21,226 bases of DNA, taken from the NCBI GenBank assembly GCA_009602725.1, contig WELB01000025.1:288930-310155 (forward strand), in the 5' to 3' direction. A program made the translations under genes and the position numbers. The notes beneath the pieces are model-generated. The model was not told the DNA's origin. It made no database searches and was given only the letters and a program-made list of their open reading frames with translations. The stretch comes from Spirogloea muscicola (lineage: Eukaryota > Streptophyta > Zygnematophyceae > Spirogloeales > Spirogloeaceae). Shown piece after piece: positions 1 through 6,734 of this stretch. Within the stretch, counting starts at the first letter, position 1; every line of letters starts with the position of its first letter.

Positions 1-210
1 CAGCCTCAGGTCAGAGAGACTGGGTTCCTGGAAGCGGGTCCCCTGGCCAGAGCCAGAGGCAGCAGCGAGGGCTCTGCCTGCACGCAGGTGCAGCGCGCGG
101 GCCATAGACCTCTGCAGCGAGACGGCCAAGCGCATGCGGTACACCTGCGCTAGCGACCCTGCTGCATGGGAGTCCACCGGCTCCCCATGGAAGCGGCGGT
201 CAACGAGGGC
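1..210 (-). pseudogene. LINE ORF 3'-terminal fragment, copy A (runs off window start)
   Basis: Reading the minus strand gives an uninterrupted frame to the window edge: ALVDRRFHGEPVDSHAAG, SLAQVYRMRLAVSLQRSM, HLRAGRALAAASGSGQG, then PSLSDLRL. This is the conserved last part of the non-LTR retrotransposon ORF seen repeatedly here. The Leu-rich RWLDLL segment is missing, so homology starts near 210 and the copy is 5'-truncated. The stop and tail lie outside the window. The SGSGQGTRFQEPSLS variant is shared almost base for base with copy L at 15036-15126, so these two belong to one subfamily. Assignment to a LINE is from family knowledge; the repeat relationship is seen directly. Confidence 0.7.
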
Positions 211-328
211 AACACTTGCAACAGGAGGCGGTGGCTTTGGACGGCCAGCTCTCGCTCACGGCCGTCTCTACTAGTTGCGCTTGCGTGCCCCACGCCCTCA
301 AAAAAGCAAGCGCGGCCAGATTAACTGG
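211..328. other. Unassigned spacer between copies A and B
   Basis: I see no gene, tail module or tandem repeat in this stretch. Confidence 0.3.
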
Positions 329-372
329 TGGCTGAGAGGCCAGCCCAAAAGAATGGACAAGGTCTGAAGGAG
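329..372 (-). repeat. Tail module of copy B
   Basis: On the minus strand this reads CCTTCAGACCTTGTCCATTC followed by TTTTGGGCTGGCCTCTCAGCC. It lies about 40 bp past the stop of copy B, the usual place for the 3'UTR tail. The part beyond the hairpin is lost. Confidence 0.65.
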
Positions 373-410
373 TCGGAGTGCTAAGGACTGAGACAGCAGT
401 AAGCGAATTC

Positions 411-776
411 TCAGTAACCTCTCGTCAGTAGATGCAAATCTGAGTAGCTAGCAGGCGGAAAGACGTCGCCCTGACGGAAGCCGGAGGCCGCCGCCAGAGC
501 GCGGCCTGCGCGCAAGTGGACCGCAAAAGCTAGGGACCGCTGCAAAGAGACGGCCAGCCGCATCCGGAAAACTTGGGCGAGGGACCCGGCGACATGGAAG
601 CCAGGCTGCTCGCCCTGCTGCCCGTGGCGGCGGGCCGCTGCTCGCCGCGCAAGGCGATGAAGTAGGTCCAGCCATCTGGCGCCAAAGGCGCCGTGTACGT
701 CGACGGCGAGTGGGATAAACTCGTCGCCTACCGGGTGATCCGAGTACTTGCGCTCCTTTGCGTCGGCCCTCACGGC
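411..776 (-). pseudogene. LINE ORF 3'-terminal fragment, copy B
   Basis: About 121 codons are open without interruption. They read KERKYSDHPVGDEFIPLAVD, VHGAFGARWLDLLHRLARR, VAGSLAQVFRMRLAVSLQRS, HLRAGRALAAASGFRQGD and SYSDLHLLTRGY-TGA (stop at 411-413). This is the best-preserved copy of the terminal region. It corresponds to the segment after the RT and zinc-knuckle in non-LTR retrotransposon ORF2 proteins. The open frame continues upstream to 842, but that part (PAPKNEWTRSKG) is only the antisense of a plus-strand tail module at 791-867. The true fragment therefore starts near 776, and no catalytic domain is present. Confidence 0.7.
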
Positions 777-790
777 CCTCAGTACACTTC

Positions 791-867
791 CGGCCCCTTT
801 GGACCTTGTCCACTCATTTTTGGGGGCTGGCCTTTCAGCCATCGTCCCCTCTTGGGAAGAGCTTTCA
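791..867 (+). repeat. Tail module, solo, type I/II intermediate
   Basis: GGCCCCTTTGGACCTTGTCC precedes GGGGGCTGGCCTTTCAGCC and CTTGGGAAGAGC. It abuts copy B in the opposite orientation, so the two 5' ends meet head to head. A weaker partial copy follows at about 888-950 (GGGGCTGGCCTTTCTGGCCC). Confidence 0.6.
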
Positions 868-957
868 GAAATTGGGCTGGCTTTTTACAGACAGTGTCCC
901 TCCTTTATGACCTTCTTCTCTGTGGGGCTGGCCTTTCTGGCCCGCTACCCAAAAGGT

Positions 958-990
958 ACTTTCTCCGACCTGTGGCTGCTCAATAGGAGG
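958..990 (+). pseudogene. LINE ORF last-codons remnant, copy Q
   Basis: TTC TCC GAC CTG TGG CTG CTC AAT AGG reads FSDLWLLNR, the counterpart of SDLRLLTRG at the ORF end. It is followed by the type II 3'UTR wording (TTGAGCA..CAGTGGCCACT), which recurs inverted near 17400 and 13195. Only about 11 codons survive. Confidence 0.45.
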
Positions 991-1042
991 AAATTGAGCA
1001 TCCAGTGGCCACTTAGATCGCTGTATGCTTTAGTGCTTTTCT

Positions 1043-1150
1043 GGCCCCTTCGAACTTGCTTTCCTGGGCTGGACCAATCACAGCCATCCCCATCTACTGG
1101 CAGCGTCTTTTCTTTCACAGCCATTGCCCTCCTTTTTGGAAGAGCTTCTA
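1043..1150 (+). repeat. Tail module, type II, plus second partial unit
   Basis: GGCCCCTTCGAACTTGCTTT precedes CTGGGCTGGACCAATCACAGCC and CCCCATCTACTGGCAGCG. A second half-unit, CACAGCCATTGCCCTC then TTGGAAGAGC, follows at 1117-1150 without its own hairpin 5' arm. Confidence 0.6.
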
Positions 1151-1680
1151 ACTTGGGTGAATTTGAGTATTTTGGCATGCCTCCTTGGACCATATACCTG
1201 TTTGGACACCACATGCAGCTCGTCAACGACCACGGGATGACAGCTTCACAAGGTCTCATGAGACATGTCATTGCTTTGGCTGGCATTTCACACCCTCATT
1301 TCACCCAAGTGGTTCAGAACATTATCACTTGTCCTAAGATGTTGCCATGCTCATTGACGACAAGTGCGCACTCAATGAATGCAAGAGGTGCTGCAACTGC
1401 TGTCTCCGTTGGAGCAACTTCTTGAGCATCACCACTGCATCTGTGGCTCCCCACACTGAAGTCTGTGCTATGCTGGAGCTTTCGCCTTATGCAGCCCCTC
1501 CGGATGGCTGGACTCTCTCGAGCTGGCTACTGGAAAACACAGCACAACACGTAGATGGGCAAAGATAGCCTCTTACGACCTCCACGGGGTGCTGTAAGAC
1601 CCCGTTGTTACATTATTAGTATTGAGTGGTTCATCCTACCCCGATTTTTTAGATAGCGCTTCTGACCCCTTCGTAGTTTG
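1151..1680. other. Unassigned stretch
   Basis: No tail module or LINE homology was seen. A plus-strand ATG at 1347 opens 73 codons rich in Cys (CALNECKRCCNCCLRW) and ends at 1568. I recognise no family in it and the context gives no support for a gene. Confidence 0.3.
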
Positions 1681-1759
1681 TCCCCTTCAAACATTGTCAA
1701 ATCTTTTCGGGCTGCCTTCTCACAGCCCTTGCCCCCATTGGGAGAGCCACTTCGTCTTT
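1681..1759 (+). repeat. Tail module, type I
   Basis: CCCCTTCAAACATTGTCAAA is followed by CGGGCTGCCTTCTCACAGCCC, then CCCCATTGGGAGAGCCACTTC. The hairpin stem is intact, but its loop lacks one G compared with other copies. A partial 5' duplicate (CCCCTTCGTAGTTTGTCC) lies immediately upstream. Confidence 0.7.
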
Positions 1760-1964
1760 AAGAACTGGCCCATGACTAACCACAGAGCCACAGGGCCTGT
1801 ATCTTGAGCACTGCAACAACGAGGATAAAAGGCCGGTCATGAAGTAGACACGTGAGTTGCAGGTGTGCGAACCCCTGAAAGAATCAAAAGTACACAGCTT
1901 ATTCTATCAAAGTGAGAGTCTTTCACTATTTTATTGAGAATATGATGCAAGAAACTACAGCGAT

Positions 1965-2060
1965 TGGGAGCTAGCAAGCCCGAGTCAGCAGCCGCAAGTC
2001 GAGTAACTTGCAGCTGGAAAAGTGGCACCCCGACAAGACCCAGAAGTAGCAGCCAAGTCG
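1965..2060 (-). pseudogene. LINE ORF 3'-terminal fragment, copy C
   Basis: The minus strand reads SGSCRGATFPAASYS followed by a shifted CGC..LG stretch. It matches SGSRRSASFPAASYSDLLLL of type III copies (G, I, M). Only the last 30 codons or so are recognisable. Flanking DNA on the minus-downstream side is AT-rich and shows no tail. Confidence 0.5.
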
Positions 2061-2097
2061 CTGTGAGCTCTTAGCGCTGTATCTGTTTACGCTGTTC

Positions 2098-2178
2098 TGG
2101 CCCCTGTTTTATTCATTCCTTTTCTTGAGCTGGCCAATCACTGCCATCCGCCCTCTACTGCAAGAGTGTCTCTTCTTA
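2098..2178 (+). repeat. Tail module, type II (fold-back arm 1)
   Basis: TGGCCCCTGTTTTATTCATT, then TTGAGCTGGCCAATCACTGCC and CCGCCCTCTACTGCAAGAG. It faces an inverted copy that starts about 30 bp away. Confidence 0.6.
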
Positions 2179-2210
2179 GAAAGAAGGTGGCTCTCTCAAA
2201 CAAGACAAGC

Positions 2211-2284
2211 AGATTCTTCCAATAGAGGGCGATGGCTGTAAGTGGCCAGCCCAGAGAAAAGAATGAACGAAGTTTGAAGGGGCC
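2211..2284 (-). repeat. Tail module, type II (fold-back arm 2)
   Basis: On the minus strand this reads GGCCCCTTCAAACTTCGTTC, CTGGGCTGGCCACTTACAGCC and CGCCCTCTATTGGAAG. It is inverted relative to 2098-2178. Confidence 0.6.
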
Positions 2285-2337
2285 AAAGAAGCGGTAAAGC
2301 ACATAAGCGACTCCCTAAAGAGCTTGGGCACTGGAAT

Positions 2338-2410
2338 GAAGAGGCTCTCCCAAGGGGGGCAAGGGCTGTGATAAGCCAGCCCGAAACGAATTGACAAGAT
2401 CCGAAGGGCC
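2338..2410 (-). repeat. Tail module, type I
   Basis: On the minus strand this reads GGCCCTTCGGATCTTGTCAA, CGGGCTGGCTTATCACAGCCC and TTGGGAGAGCCTCTTC. It is the distal member of a same-strand pair with 2473-2548. Confidence 0.7.
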
Positions 2411-2426
2411 GAAAGGAAATGGGATT

Positions 2427-2454
2427 CACGGTCCACGGTCCACGGTTCACGGTC
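2427..2454. repeat. Four 7-bp tandem units (CACGGTY)
   Basis: CACGGTC, CACGGTC, CACGGTT and CACGGTC stand head to tail between two tail modules. This is a short simple repeat of unknown role. Confidence 0.8.
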
Positions 2455-2472
2455 CAGGGGCTTCAAAAAGAA

Positions 2473-2548
2473 AGAAGTGGCTCTCCCAACGGGGGCAAGG
2501 GCTGTGGAAAGTCAGCCCGAAAGGAACTGACAAAGGCTCGAAAGGCCC
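2473..2548 (-). repeat. Tail module, type I
   Basis: On the minus strand this reads GGCCTTTCGAGCCTTTGTCA, CGGGCTGACTTTCCACAGCCC and GTTGGGAGAGCCACTTC. It lies about 60 bp past the end of copy D and is probably that copy's own tail. Confidence 0.7.
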
Positions 2549-2604
2549 AAGTGTCGGAGGGGCCTAAAGCGCAATGTAAGAAGGGGTGTAGGATGGACTA
2601 CACA

Positions 2605-2880
2605 GTAGCTGCGAGTGAGGAGCCTCAAATCCAATAGACTAGCTGCCGGAATACATCCCCTGACGAAAGCCAGAAAGAAAAGAGGGGCTGGCAAAGCCAG
2701 CCCAAAAAAGAATGGACAATGTCCAAAGCCAAAGCAAGAGGAGCCGGCGAAAGTGGCTGCAGCGAGAGCACGGCCAGCACGCAGATGAGACAAGATGCAA
2801 GGCGTGGGCCATGGAGCGCTGGAGGGAGGTTGACAGACGCGTGCGATAGACCTGGGCCCGCGAGCCAGCGGCGTTGAAGT
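2605..2880 (-). pseudogene. LINE ORF 3'-terminal fragment, copy D, with nested insertion
   Basis: The minus strand reads FNAAGSRAQVYRTRLSTSLQRS, MAHALHL, then ALAA, an 82-bp foreign block, and FRQG..PAASLLDLRLLTRSY. The usual TGA is mutated to TGT, so the frame runs on. Homology stops abruptly after FNAAG at about 2880, which marks the 5' truncation. The frame changes within the HLRAGR segment. The interrupting block is described at 2673-2754. Confidence 0.65.
2673..2754 (-). mobile_element. Type III tail module inserted inside copy D
   Basis: In other copies GCTGCGGCC runs straight into TCCGGCTTTCGTCAGG. Here the two halves are separated by about 82 bp. The insert holds a complete hairpin (minus: GGGCTGGCTTTGCCAGCCCC) preceded by GACATTGTCCATTC. 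It is therefore a solo tail placed within an existing remnant. I could not define a clear target-site duplication by eye. Confidence 0.6.
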
Positions 2881-3132
2881 GAAGGTGTATAGAGAGCGCG
2901 GGGATCCCGGCCGAGCTTCCCAAGATCCCGGCATTCCCGCCCAGTCGTGGGGCCACGCGGGCAGGCGGCCAATGGCCGAGCTTCAGGGGCACGTGCCGAC
3001 GTCTTCTGTGTCGCGGACCGCCGCCCTGCCCAGCACTGTCTGTCTCCGGTACGAGGAGGGGGCTTGTATGCCCGCCGCGTGGCGGTTTTCGCGCGTGCGA
3101 ACAGTTGGCAAGGTATGTTAAGCCACTTGTCT
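2881..3132. other. GC-rich unique stretch, no gene recognised
   Basis: The block is CG-rich (GCCGACGTC, GCCCGCCGCGTGGCGG) and contains no tail or LINE match. Open frames on both strands look like composition artefacts. A plus-strand CAAG|GTATGT near 3110 resembles a splice donor, but I found no convincing exon. Confidence 0.25.
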
Positions 3133-3211
3133 CTGCAGTTGGGCACCAGTAATGAAAAAGTTGAGCTCTTCCAGTTTTGCGGGCTGGCATTTCCCAGCCC
3201 TCGCCTTCTTT
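3133..3211 (+). repeat. Tail hairpin with TTGGGCACCAGTAAT leader
   Basis: TTGGGCACCAGTAAT and GTTGAGCTCTTCCAGTTTTG precede CGGGCTGGCATTTCCCAGCCC. The same leader recurs at 3590-3641. The module joins directly to copy E. Confidence 0.6.
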
Positions 3212-3357
3212 GGTCCGTCTCCCTCCAGCGGTCCATGGCCTACGCCTTGCATCTGCGTGCTGGCCGTGCTCTCGCTGCGGCCTCCGGCTTTCGTCAGGGG
3301 GATAGTTTCCCGGCAGCTAGTCTGTCGGATGTGAGGCTCCTTACTCGTAACTACTGA
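3212..3357 (+). pseudogene. LINE ORF 3'-terminal fragment, copy E
   Basis: The frame is intact and reads SVSLQRSMAYALHLRAGRA, LAAASGFRQGDSFPAASLSD and VRLLTRNY-TGA. The copy starts abruptly at the SVSLQRS codons where a tail hairpin abuts it, so it is severely 5'-truncated. The 3'UTR (GAGTGGTCCATCCTCCCCC) is type I and matches copies H and 6605-6652 closely. Confidence 0.65.
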
Positions 3358-3424
3358 GTGGTCCATCCTCCCCCCTTCTGCCATAGCCTCTTCAGGCCCC
3401 ATAGTCGCTCTTAGCTCGTAGTCT

Positions 3425-3500
3425 GGCCCCTTCGAACCTTGTCAATTCTTTTCGGGCTGGCTTCTCACAGCCCTTGCCCCCATTGGGAGAGCCACTTCTT
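3425..3500 (+). repeat. Tail module of copy E, type I
   Basis: GGCCCCTTCGAACCTTGTCA, TCGGGCTGGCTTCTCACAGCCC and CCCCATTGGGAGAGCC form a near-consensus unit 68 bp past the stop of copy E. Confidence 0.75.
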
Positions 3501-3555
3501 CTTCTTTGGAAGAGCTGCTCCTCCTTTCCTCCTTTTTAAGGCCCCCCCGTCATCT

Positions 3556-3690
3556 GGCCCCTTCGAACCTTTGTCAATTCGTTTCGGAGTCTGCGGTTGG
3601 GCACCAGTAATCGGAAAGTTGAGCTCTTCCAGTTTTGCGGGCTGGCTTTTCACAGCCCTTGCCCCCATTGGGAGTGCCACTTCTTCTTCC
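3556..3690 (+). repeat. Tail module, type I, split by about 50-bp insert
   Basis: GGCCCCTTCGAACCTTTGTC..GTTTCGG is separated from GGGCTGGCTTTTCACAGCCC by a block containing TTGGGCACCAGTAAT and GAGCTCTTCCAG. Beyond the block the module resumes exactly (CCCCATTGGGAGTGCC). Confidence 0.7.
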
Positions 3691-3829
3691 TTTCCGGCAA
3701 GATCCTTGTTCAGAGTCGCGTGGGCTTTCCTTCGCGTCGGCAGCTGAAGTGGAGATCGGCCAGCTGCCCTTTCAGGTTGCCCTCTGCTCTGCCCCGCGAC
3801 GGGCTCCTGGCGGTCCACCCCAACTTGTC

Positions 3830-4175
3830 GGAGCAGGCCGTCCCCTTCGTCCACCTCGCCCACACCCCTGACCTGCGTGCCCAGGCACGCTTCACGGCGC
3901 TGGTTGAAAGAGCGGCCTTTGACCAGGTGGTGGCGCTTCTTCCTCCGTCTGACCTTCGTGGGCGCGCCCGGCTTCTCTCAGCCTCCTCCCCTGGATTGGC
4001 GGCGTGGTTATCAGCGCTCCCACTCTACGCGACGGTCACCTTGCCCGACGAGGTCTTCAGGAAGGCGGTCCACCGGCTCTTGGGCCTCCTCCCTCCCTGC
4101 CTCGTGGGCGTCACTCATTGCGAGTGCGGTGCCCGTCACGCCGACCCTGCGGAGCTGGCTGCGCACATGCAAGGC
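3830..4175 (+). pseudogene. LINE ORF internal fragment with Cys/His knuckle, copy F
   Basis: One open frame reads VERAAFDQVVALLPPSDLRG, RARLLSASSPGLAAWLSALP, LPDEVFRKAVHRLLGLLPP, then THCECGARHADPAELAAHM. The LLSASSPG..AWL, F..A..RLLGLLP and CxCG..H order is characteristic of the stretch after the RT domain in non-LTR retrotransposon proteins. The end of the knuckle (LRCAHGG in copy M) is replaced by unrelated QGSGGRVSKASSS. Both Cys of CxCG survive here, unlike in copy M, so this is the better-preserved version of the segment. The frame is open from 3597 to 4454, but the outer parts are tail module and unassigned sequence. Confidence 0.65.
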
Positions 4176-4460
4176 AGCGGAGGCCGTGTCAGCAAGGCAA
4201 GCAGCAGCGAAAATGCACTACGCAAGCTCAGCAACAGCGGGATTGCACTTGGAGGCGGTAGGCCCCAGGCGCAGCTGAGGCGCGATCAGGCCGATCGGCG
4301 CTGCCGACACATGGACAAGAGGGCGGCAGCCGAGCGCGAGCGAGCGCTTGGTGCGTGGAAGCTCGCCTGCTCAGCAGGCAGGCAGCGTACAGGCGCGCTA
4401 AGGCGAGGAGGTCGAGCAACTGCGTCTGGCTTCGCGGTTCAGGGTTCACTTTGAGCAGGC
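4176..4460. other. Unassigned stretch after copy F
   Basis: The frame stays open but loses LINE similarity. It has Ser/Arg/Ala bias (KRAAAERERALGAWK) and no recognised domain. It could be a diverged linker or unrelated DNA. Confidence 0.25.
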
Positions 4461-4547
4461 TCTTCCAGAATGTGCAATGGCTGTGGTAGGAGGAACGACT
4501 CTTCCAGTAGAGAGCAATAGCTATAATTAGCCAACCCAGAGAAGAAG
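4461..4547 (-). repeat. Two degraded type II tail pieces
   Basis: CTCTTCCAGAATGTGCAATGGCTGTG is followed by CTCTTCCAGTAGAGAGCAATAGCT and a weak hairpin (plus ATTAGCCAACCCAGAG). A further trace, CGGCTGTGAAAGCCAGCC, lies at 4583-4602. Confidence 0.45.
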
Positions 4548-4602
4548 CAGCTCTTTCGTATCGAATGCTGCCGTTGACTTCATGAGGCGGCTGTGAAAGC
4601 CA

Positions 4603-4780
4603 GCCGATTGCATACAGAGGGATCTCCAAGTGCATCTCCACAAATGCGAAGCCCCAGGCTGGCCAGAAGGGAGAATCTCATTTACCCCGTGTCAGCAATA
4701 GGAAGTCAGCTGATGTGAAGCGAGAGGGAGAGGAGAGGCTTGCGCAGCCCTGCGCAACCCAGAGGCTGCTGCAAATCGAA
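4603..4780. other. Unassigned stretch
   Basis: I see no recognisable gene or repeat, apart from short inverted words around TGCGCAGCCCTGCGCA at 4740-4755. Confidence 0.25.
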
Positions 4781-4850
4781 GTGCTCGCCCACAGAAGGTA
4801 GGGGCTGGGAAAGGCCAGCCCCAAAAAAACGACAAGGTCCAAAGAGCCAG
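4781..4850 (-). repeat. Tail module of copy G, type III
   Basis: On the minus strand this reads GGCTCTTTGGACCTTGTCG, a long stem GGGGCTGGCCTTTCCCAGCCCC, and TGGGCGAGC. It lies 50 bp past the TGA of copy G. Confidence 0.7.
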
Positions 4851-4899
4851 AAGGTGCTTAAATTAAACAGCTAGACACGAGACTAACGCAGCTAGAAGC

Positions 4900-5207
4900 T
4901 CAGTAACCACGAGTGAGCAGCAGCAAGTCGGAGTGATTCGAGCTGGAAAAGAGGCACTCCGCCTAGACCCAGATGCAGCAGCCATAGTGCGGCCTGCTCG
5001 CAAATGGACTACGTGAACCAGGGAGCGCTGGAAAGAGACTGACAGCCGCATGCGGAAGACGTGGGCAAGTGAGCCGGCAGCTCCTTTTGCTGACCCGGCC
5101 GCCGATCGATGGCCTGCCGGGCAAGCCTCTGCAGGAGTTCCAGCCAGCGACTGCCGAAAGCCCCATGGACGCCGATCGCAAGTGCTGCAAATTCATCACC
5201 AGCAGGA
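4900..5207 (-). pseudogene. LINE ORF 3'-terminal fragment, copy G
   Basis: The minus strand reads HPAGDEFAALAIGVHGAFGS, RWLELLQRLARQAIDRRPGQ, then after a deletion GSLAHVFRMRLSVSFQRS, LVHVVHLRAGRTMAAASGSR and a final LLLLTRGY-TGA. At least two frame changes are needed, one after the RRPGQQ segment and one near SGSRRSAS. The copy is closely similar to copy M and the 12310-12650 copy (shared GGTCTAGGCGGAGTGCCTC), so it belongs to the type III subfamily. Upstream homology ends at HPAGDEF. Confidence 0.65.
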
Positions 5208-5291
5208 TGCTGCAAATGGGGCGATGGCCGTGAAAGGGGGAAATGCTCTGAAGGGTGCACATTTGAGTGGTCAATAGGATCAGCACAGAAA

Positions 5292-5450
5292 GAGCTTCTG
5301 CCATAACAAGACGTCAGCTGTGAAAAGCCAGCCCAAAAAGAACGAGGAGAAGCTCTTCCGAAGGGGGCAGTTGCTATATAAGGCCAGCCCAATCAAAGAA
5401 GCAGCTCGGTCAATTGGGCGAGGGCTGGAAACAGCCAGTCCACATGATAG
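5292..5450 (-). repeat. Tandem run of three tail hairpins
   Basis: On the minus strand the successive units are GGCTGGCTTTTCACAGCTG, GGGCTGGCCTTATATAGC..CTTCGGAAGAGC and GGACTGGCTGTTTCCAGCCC..CAATTG. All three lie on the same strand within 160 bp and lack LINE coding sequence between them. Confidence 0.6.
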
Positions 5451-5604
5451 GCAAGCTTCAAGAGAGGAAGCAAAGGGTCAGGGCTGTGGCTTTGTGTAAG
5501 TCCCAGAAGTAGGCTCCATCTGAATTTGCGTCTCCAACTGCTAGATCGCACACTTGCAGCTGACTAGGGTGACTGAGCAGGCATCCTTAGCGGTCTCCAC
5601 TCTT
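5451..5604. other. Spacer, nothing recognised
   Basis: AT-balanced sequence with no tail or coding match. Confidence 0.25.
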
Positions 5605-5706
5605 TCTGACCTTGTTCTTCTATTTTGATCTGGCTTTTGCACAGCCCTCGCCCCTTCACAAGAGCTACTCCGAAGTGACGGCAATGGCTGTGAGGCCAGC
5701 CCAAAG
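5605..5706. repeat. Degraded plus tail abutting inverted hairpin piece
   Basis: The plus-strand GACCTTGTTCTTCTATTTTG with GGCTTTTGCACAGCCCTCGC (5605-5668) is followed by minus-strand GGGCTGGCCTCACAGCCATTGCC (5678-5703). The two hairpins face opposite ways. Confidence 0.5.
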
Positions 5707-5747
5707 CCGTAGCTTCTTGATTCCCTGGATGCTTTCGCGCTTTCCAG

Positions 5748-5822
5748 GGGCCCTTCGAAGTTTGTTCATTCTTCTTTCTGGGCTGGCCTCTCGCAGCCGC
5801 TGCCCTCCCTTGGAAGCATCCT
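5748..5822 (+). repeat. Tail module, type II
   Basis: GGGCCCTTCGAAGTTTGTTC, CTGGGCTGGCCTCTCGCAGCC and CTCCCTTGGAAGC form the unit. Its loop differs (CTCTCG), yet the stem still pairs. Confidence 0.65.
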
Positions 5823-5830
5823 TATTCAAA

Positions 5831-5855
5831 GGAATGGACGAAGTCTGAAAGGGCC
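5831..5855 (-). repeat. Inverted 5' arm of a tail module
   Basis: On the minus strand this reads GGCCCTTTCAGACTTCGTCC. It is the inverted counterpart of the start of 5748-5822, so this locus can fold back. Confidence 0.6.
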
Positions 5856-5899
5856 GGATGGCCACTAGACCGCCTTCTTATTTGGAACAGCTTTTCACT

Positions 5900-5956
5900 G
5901 TGGACCCTAATCATCCTGGGCTGGCCTCTCACAGCTCTCATTTTACTGAAGAAGTG
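5900..5956 (+). repeat. Degraded type II tail
   Basis: CTGGGCTGGCCTCTCACAGCTC is preceded by GACCCTAATCATC. The 5' GGCCCC word is eroded. Confidence 0.45.
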
Positions 5957-6024
5957 CCATATCTTTGTGGGCGGGCTTTATTCAACAGCGCTGCCACAGC
6001 TTTTGCTTCCCTTTAGGTGGTGGC

Positions 6025-6105
6025 GGAAGAAAGTGGCACTCCCAATGGGGACAAGGGCTGTGAAAAGCCAGCCCGAAAATTATTGACAAAATTTCAAAGG
6101 GACCA
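6025..6105 (-). repeat. Tail module of copy H, type I
   Basis: On the minus strand this reads GGTCCCTTTGAAATTTTGTC, CGGGCTGGCTTTTCACAGCCC and CCCCATTGGGAGTGCC. It forms one end of a long inverted repeat with 6735-6818. Confidence 0.75.
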
Positions 6106-6186
6106 AATGACGGGGGGCCTCAAAAAAGCGCTAAGCAGCTACGAAGGGGCCTGAAGATTCTGTCAGAACGGAGGAGGATGGAGCAC

Positions 6187-6427
6187 TCAGTACTTACGAG
6201 TGACGAGCCTCAAATCCGACAAACTAGCTGCCGGACAACTATTCCCCTGCCGAAGGCCTGAGGCCGCAGCGAGAGCACGGCCAGCACGCAGATGCAAGGC
6301 GTGGGCCATGGACCGCTGAAGGGAGACTGACAATGGCATGCGGCATACCTGGGCCCACGAGCCAGCGGCGTTGAAGTCAGCCGGCTCACCGCGCCTGCGG
6401 GACACAGCGCGCGCCAAGGGCTCGTCA
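6187..6427 (-). pseudogene. LINE ORF 3'-terminal fragment, copy H
   Basis: The frame is intact: LARAVSRRRGEPADFNAAGS, AQVCRMPLSVSLQRSMAHAL, HLRAGRALAAASGLRQGNS and PAASLSDLRLVTRKY-TGA. The upstream limit is at the LARAVSRR codons. The ADFNAAG wording also occurs in copy J (14010-14030). Its 3'UTR and tail are mirrored by the plus-strand remnant at 6605-6818. Confidence 0.7.
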
Positions 6428-6455
6428 TTTGCCGTACAATATCTGGGCATCAACA

Positions 6456-6488
6456 AGCGACCTCTACGTGCTGACTCGTGGTCACTGA
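6456..6488 (+). pseudogene. LINE ORF last-codons remnant
   Basis: Eleven codons read SDLYVLTRGH-TGA, the conserved ORF end. No tail follows within the next 110 bp. Confidence 0.5.
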
Positions 6489-6604
6489 GCGGGTCAACTT
6501 AGCAGCAGGTGATGTACATCTGTCGACGTGCCTTATGTACTTGGCCAGCTATTCAGACCCTCCACCTCTCAATACACACCTCAGAACAGCCTTTTCGTTG
6601 AAAT

Positions 6605-6652
6605 CCGGCTGCTAGTCTGTCGGATTTGAGGCTCCTCACTCGTAACTACTGA
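6605..6652 (+). pseudogene. LINE ORF last-codons remnant with full 3'UTR
   Basis: PAASLSDLRLLTRNY-TGA is followed by the type I 3'UTR (GAGTGGTCCATCCTCCCCCG) and the tail at 6735. The unit starts only 15 codons before the stop. It is the plus-strand mirror of the end of copy H. Confidence 0.6.
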
Positions 6653-6734
6653 GTGGTCCATCCTCCCCCGATCTGACATAGCATATTCAGGCCCCTTCGC
6701 AGCTGCTTAGGGCTTTTTAGGCCCCTTCATCATT

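Noticed and set aside
748-1425. 225-codon plus-strand open frame
   Set aside because: It runs through tail modules and a LINE-end remnant (FSDLWLLNR). Its peptide is explained by those repeats and it has no domain of its own.
2625-3236. 203-codon minus-strand open frame
   Set aside because: Out of frame with the LINE remnant over much of its length and composed of GC-rich shadow sequence. No domain is recognisable.
3597-4454. 285-codon open frame as a single protein
   Set aside because: It starts in a tail hairpin and lacks a genuine start. Only the middle (about 3830-4175) is LINE-like, so it is reported as a remnant.
5292-5450. CRISPR-like array of hairpin repeats
   Set aside because: Only three diverged hairpins with irregular spacing in eukaryotic DNA. 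The tail module family explains them.
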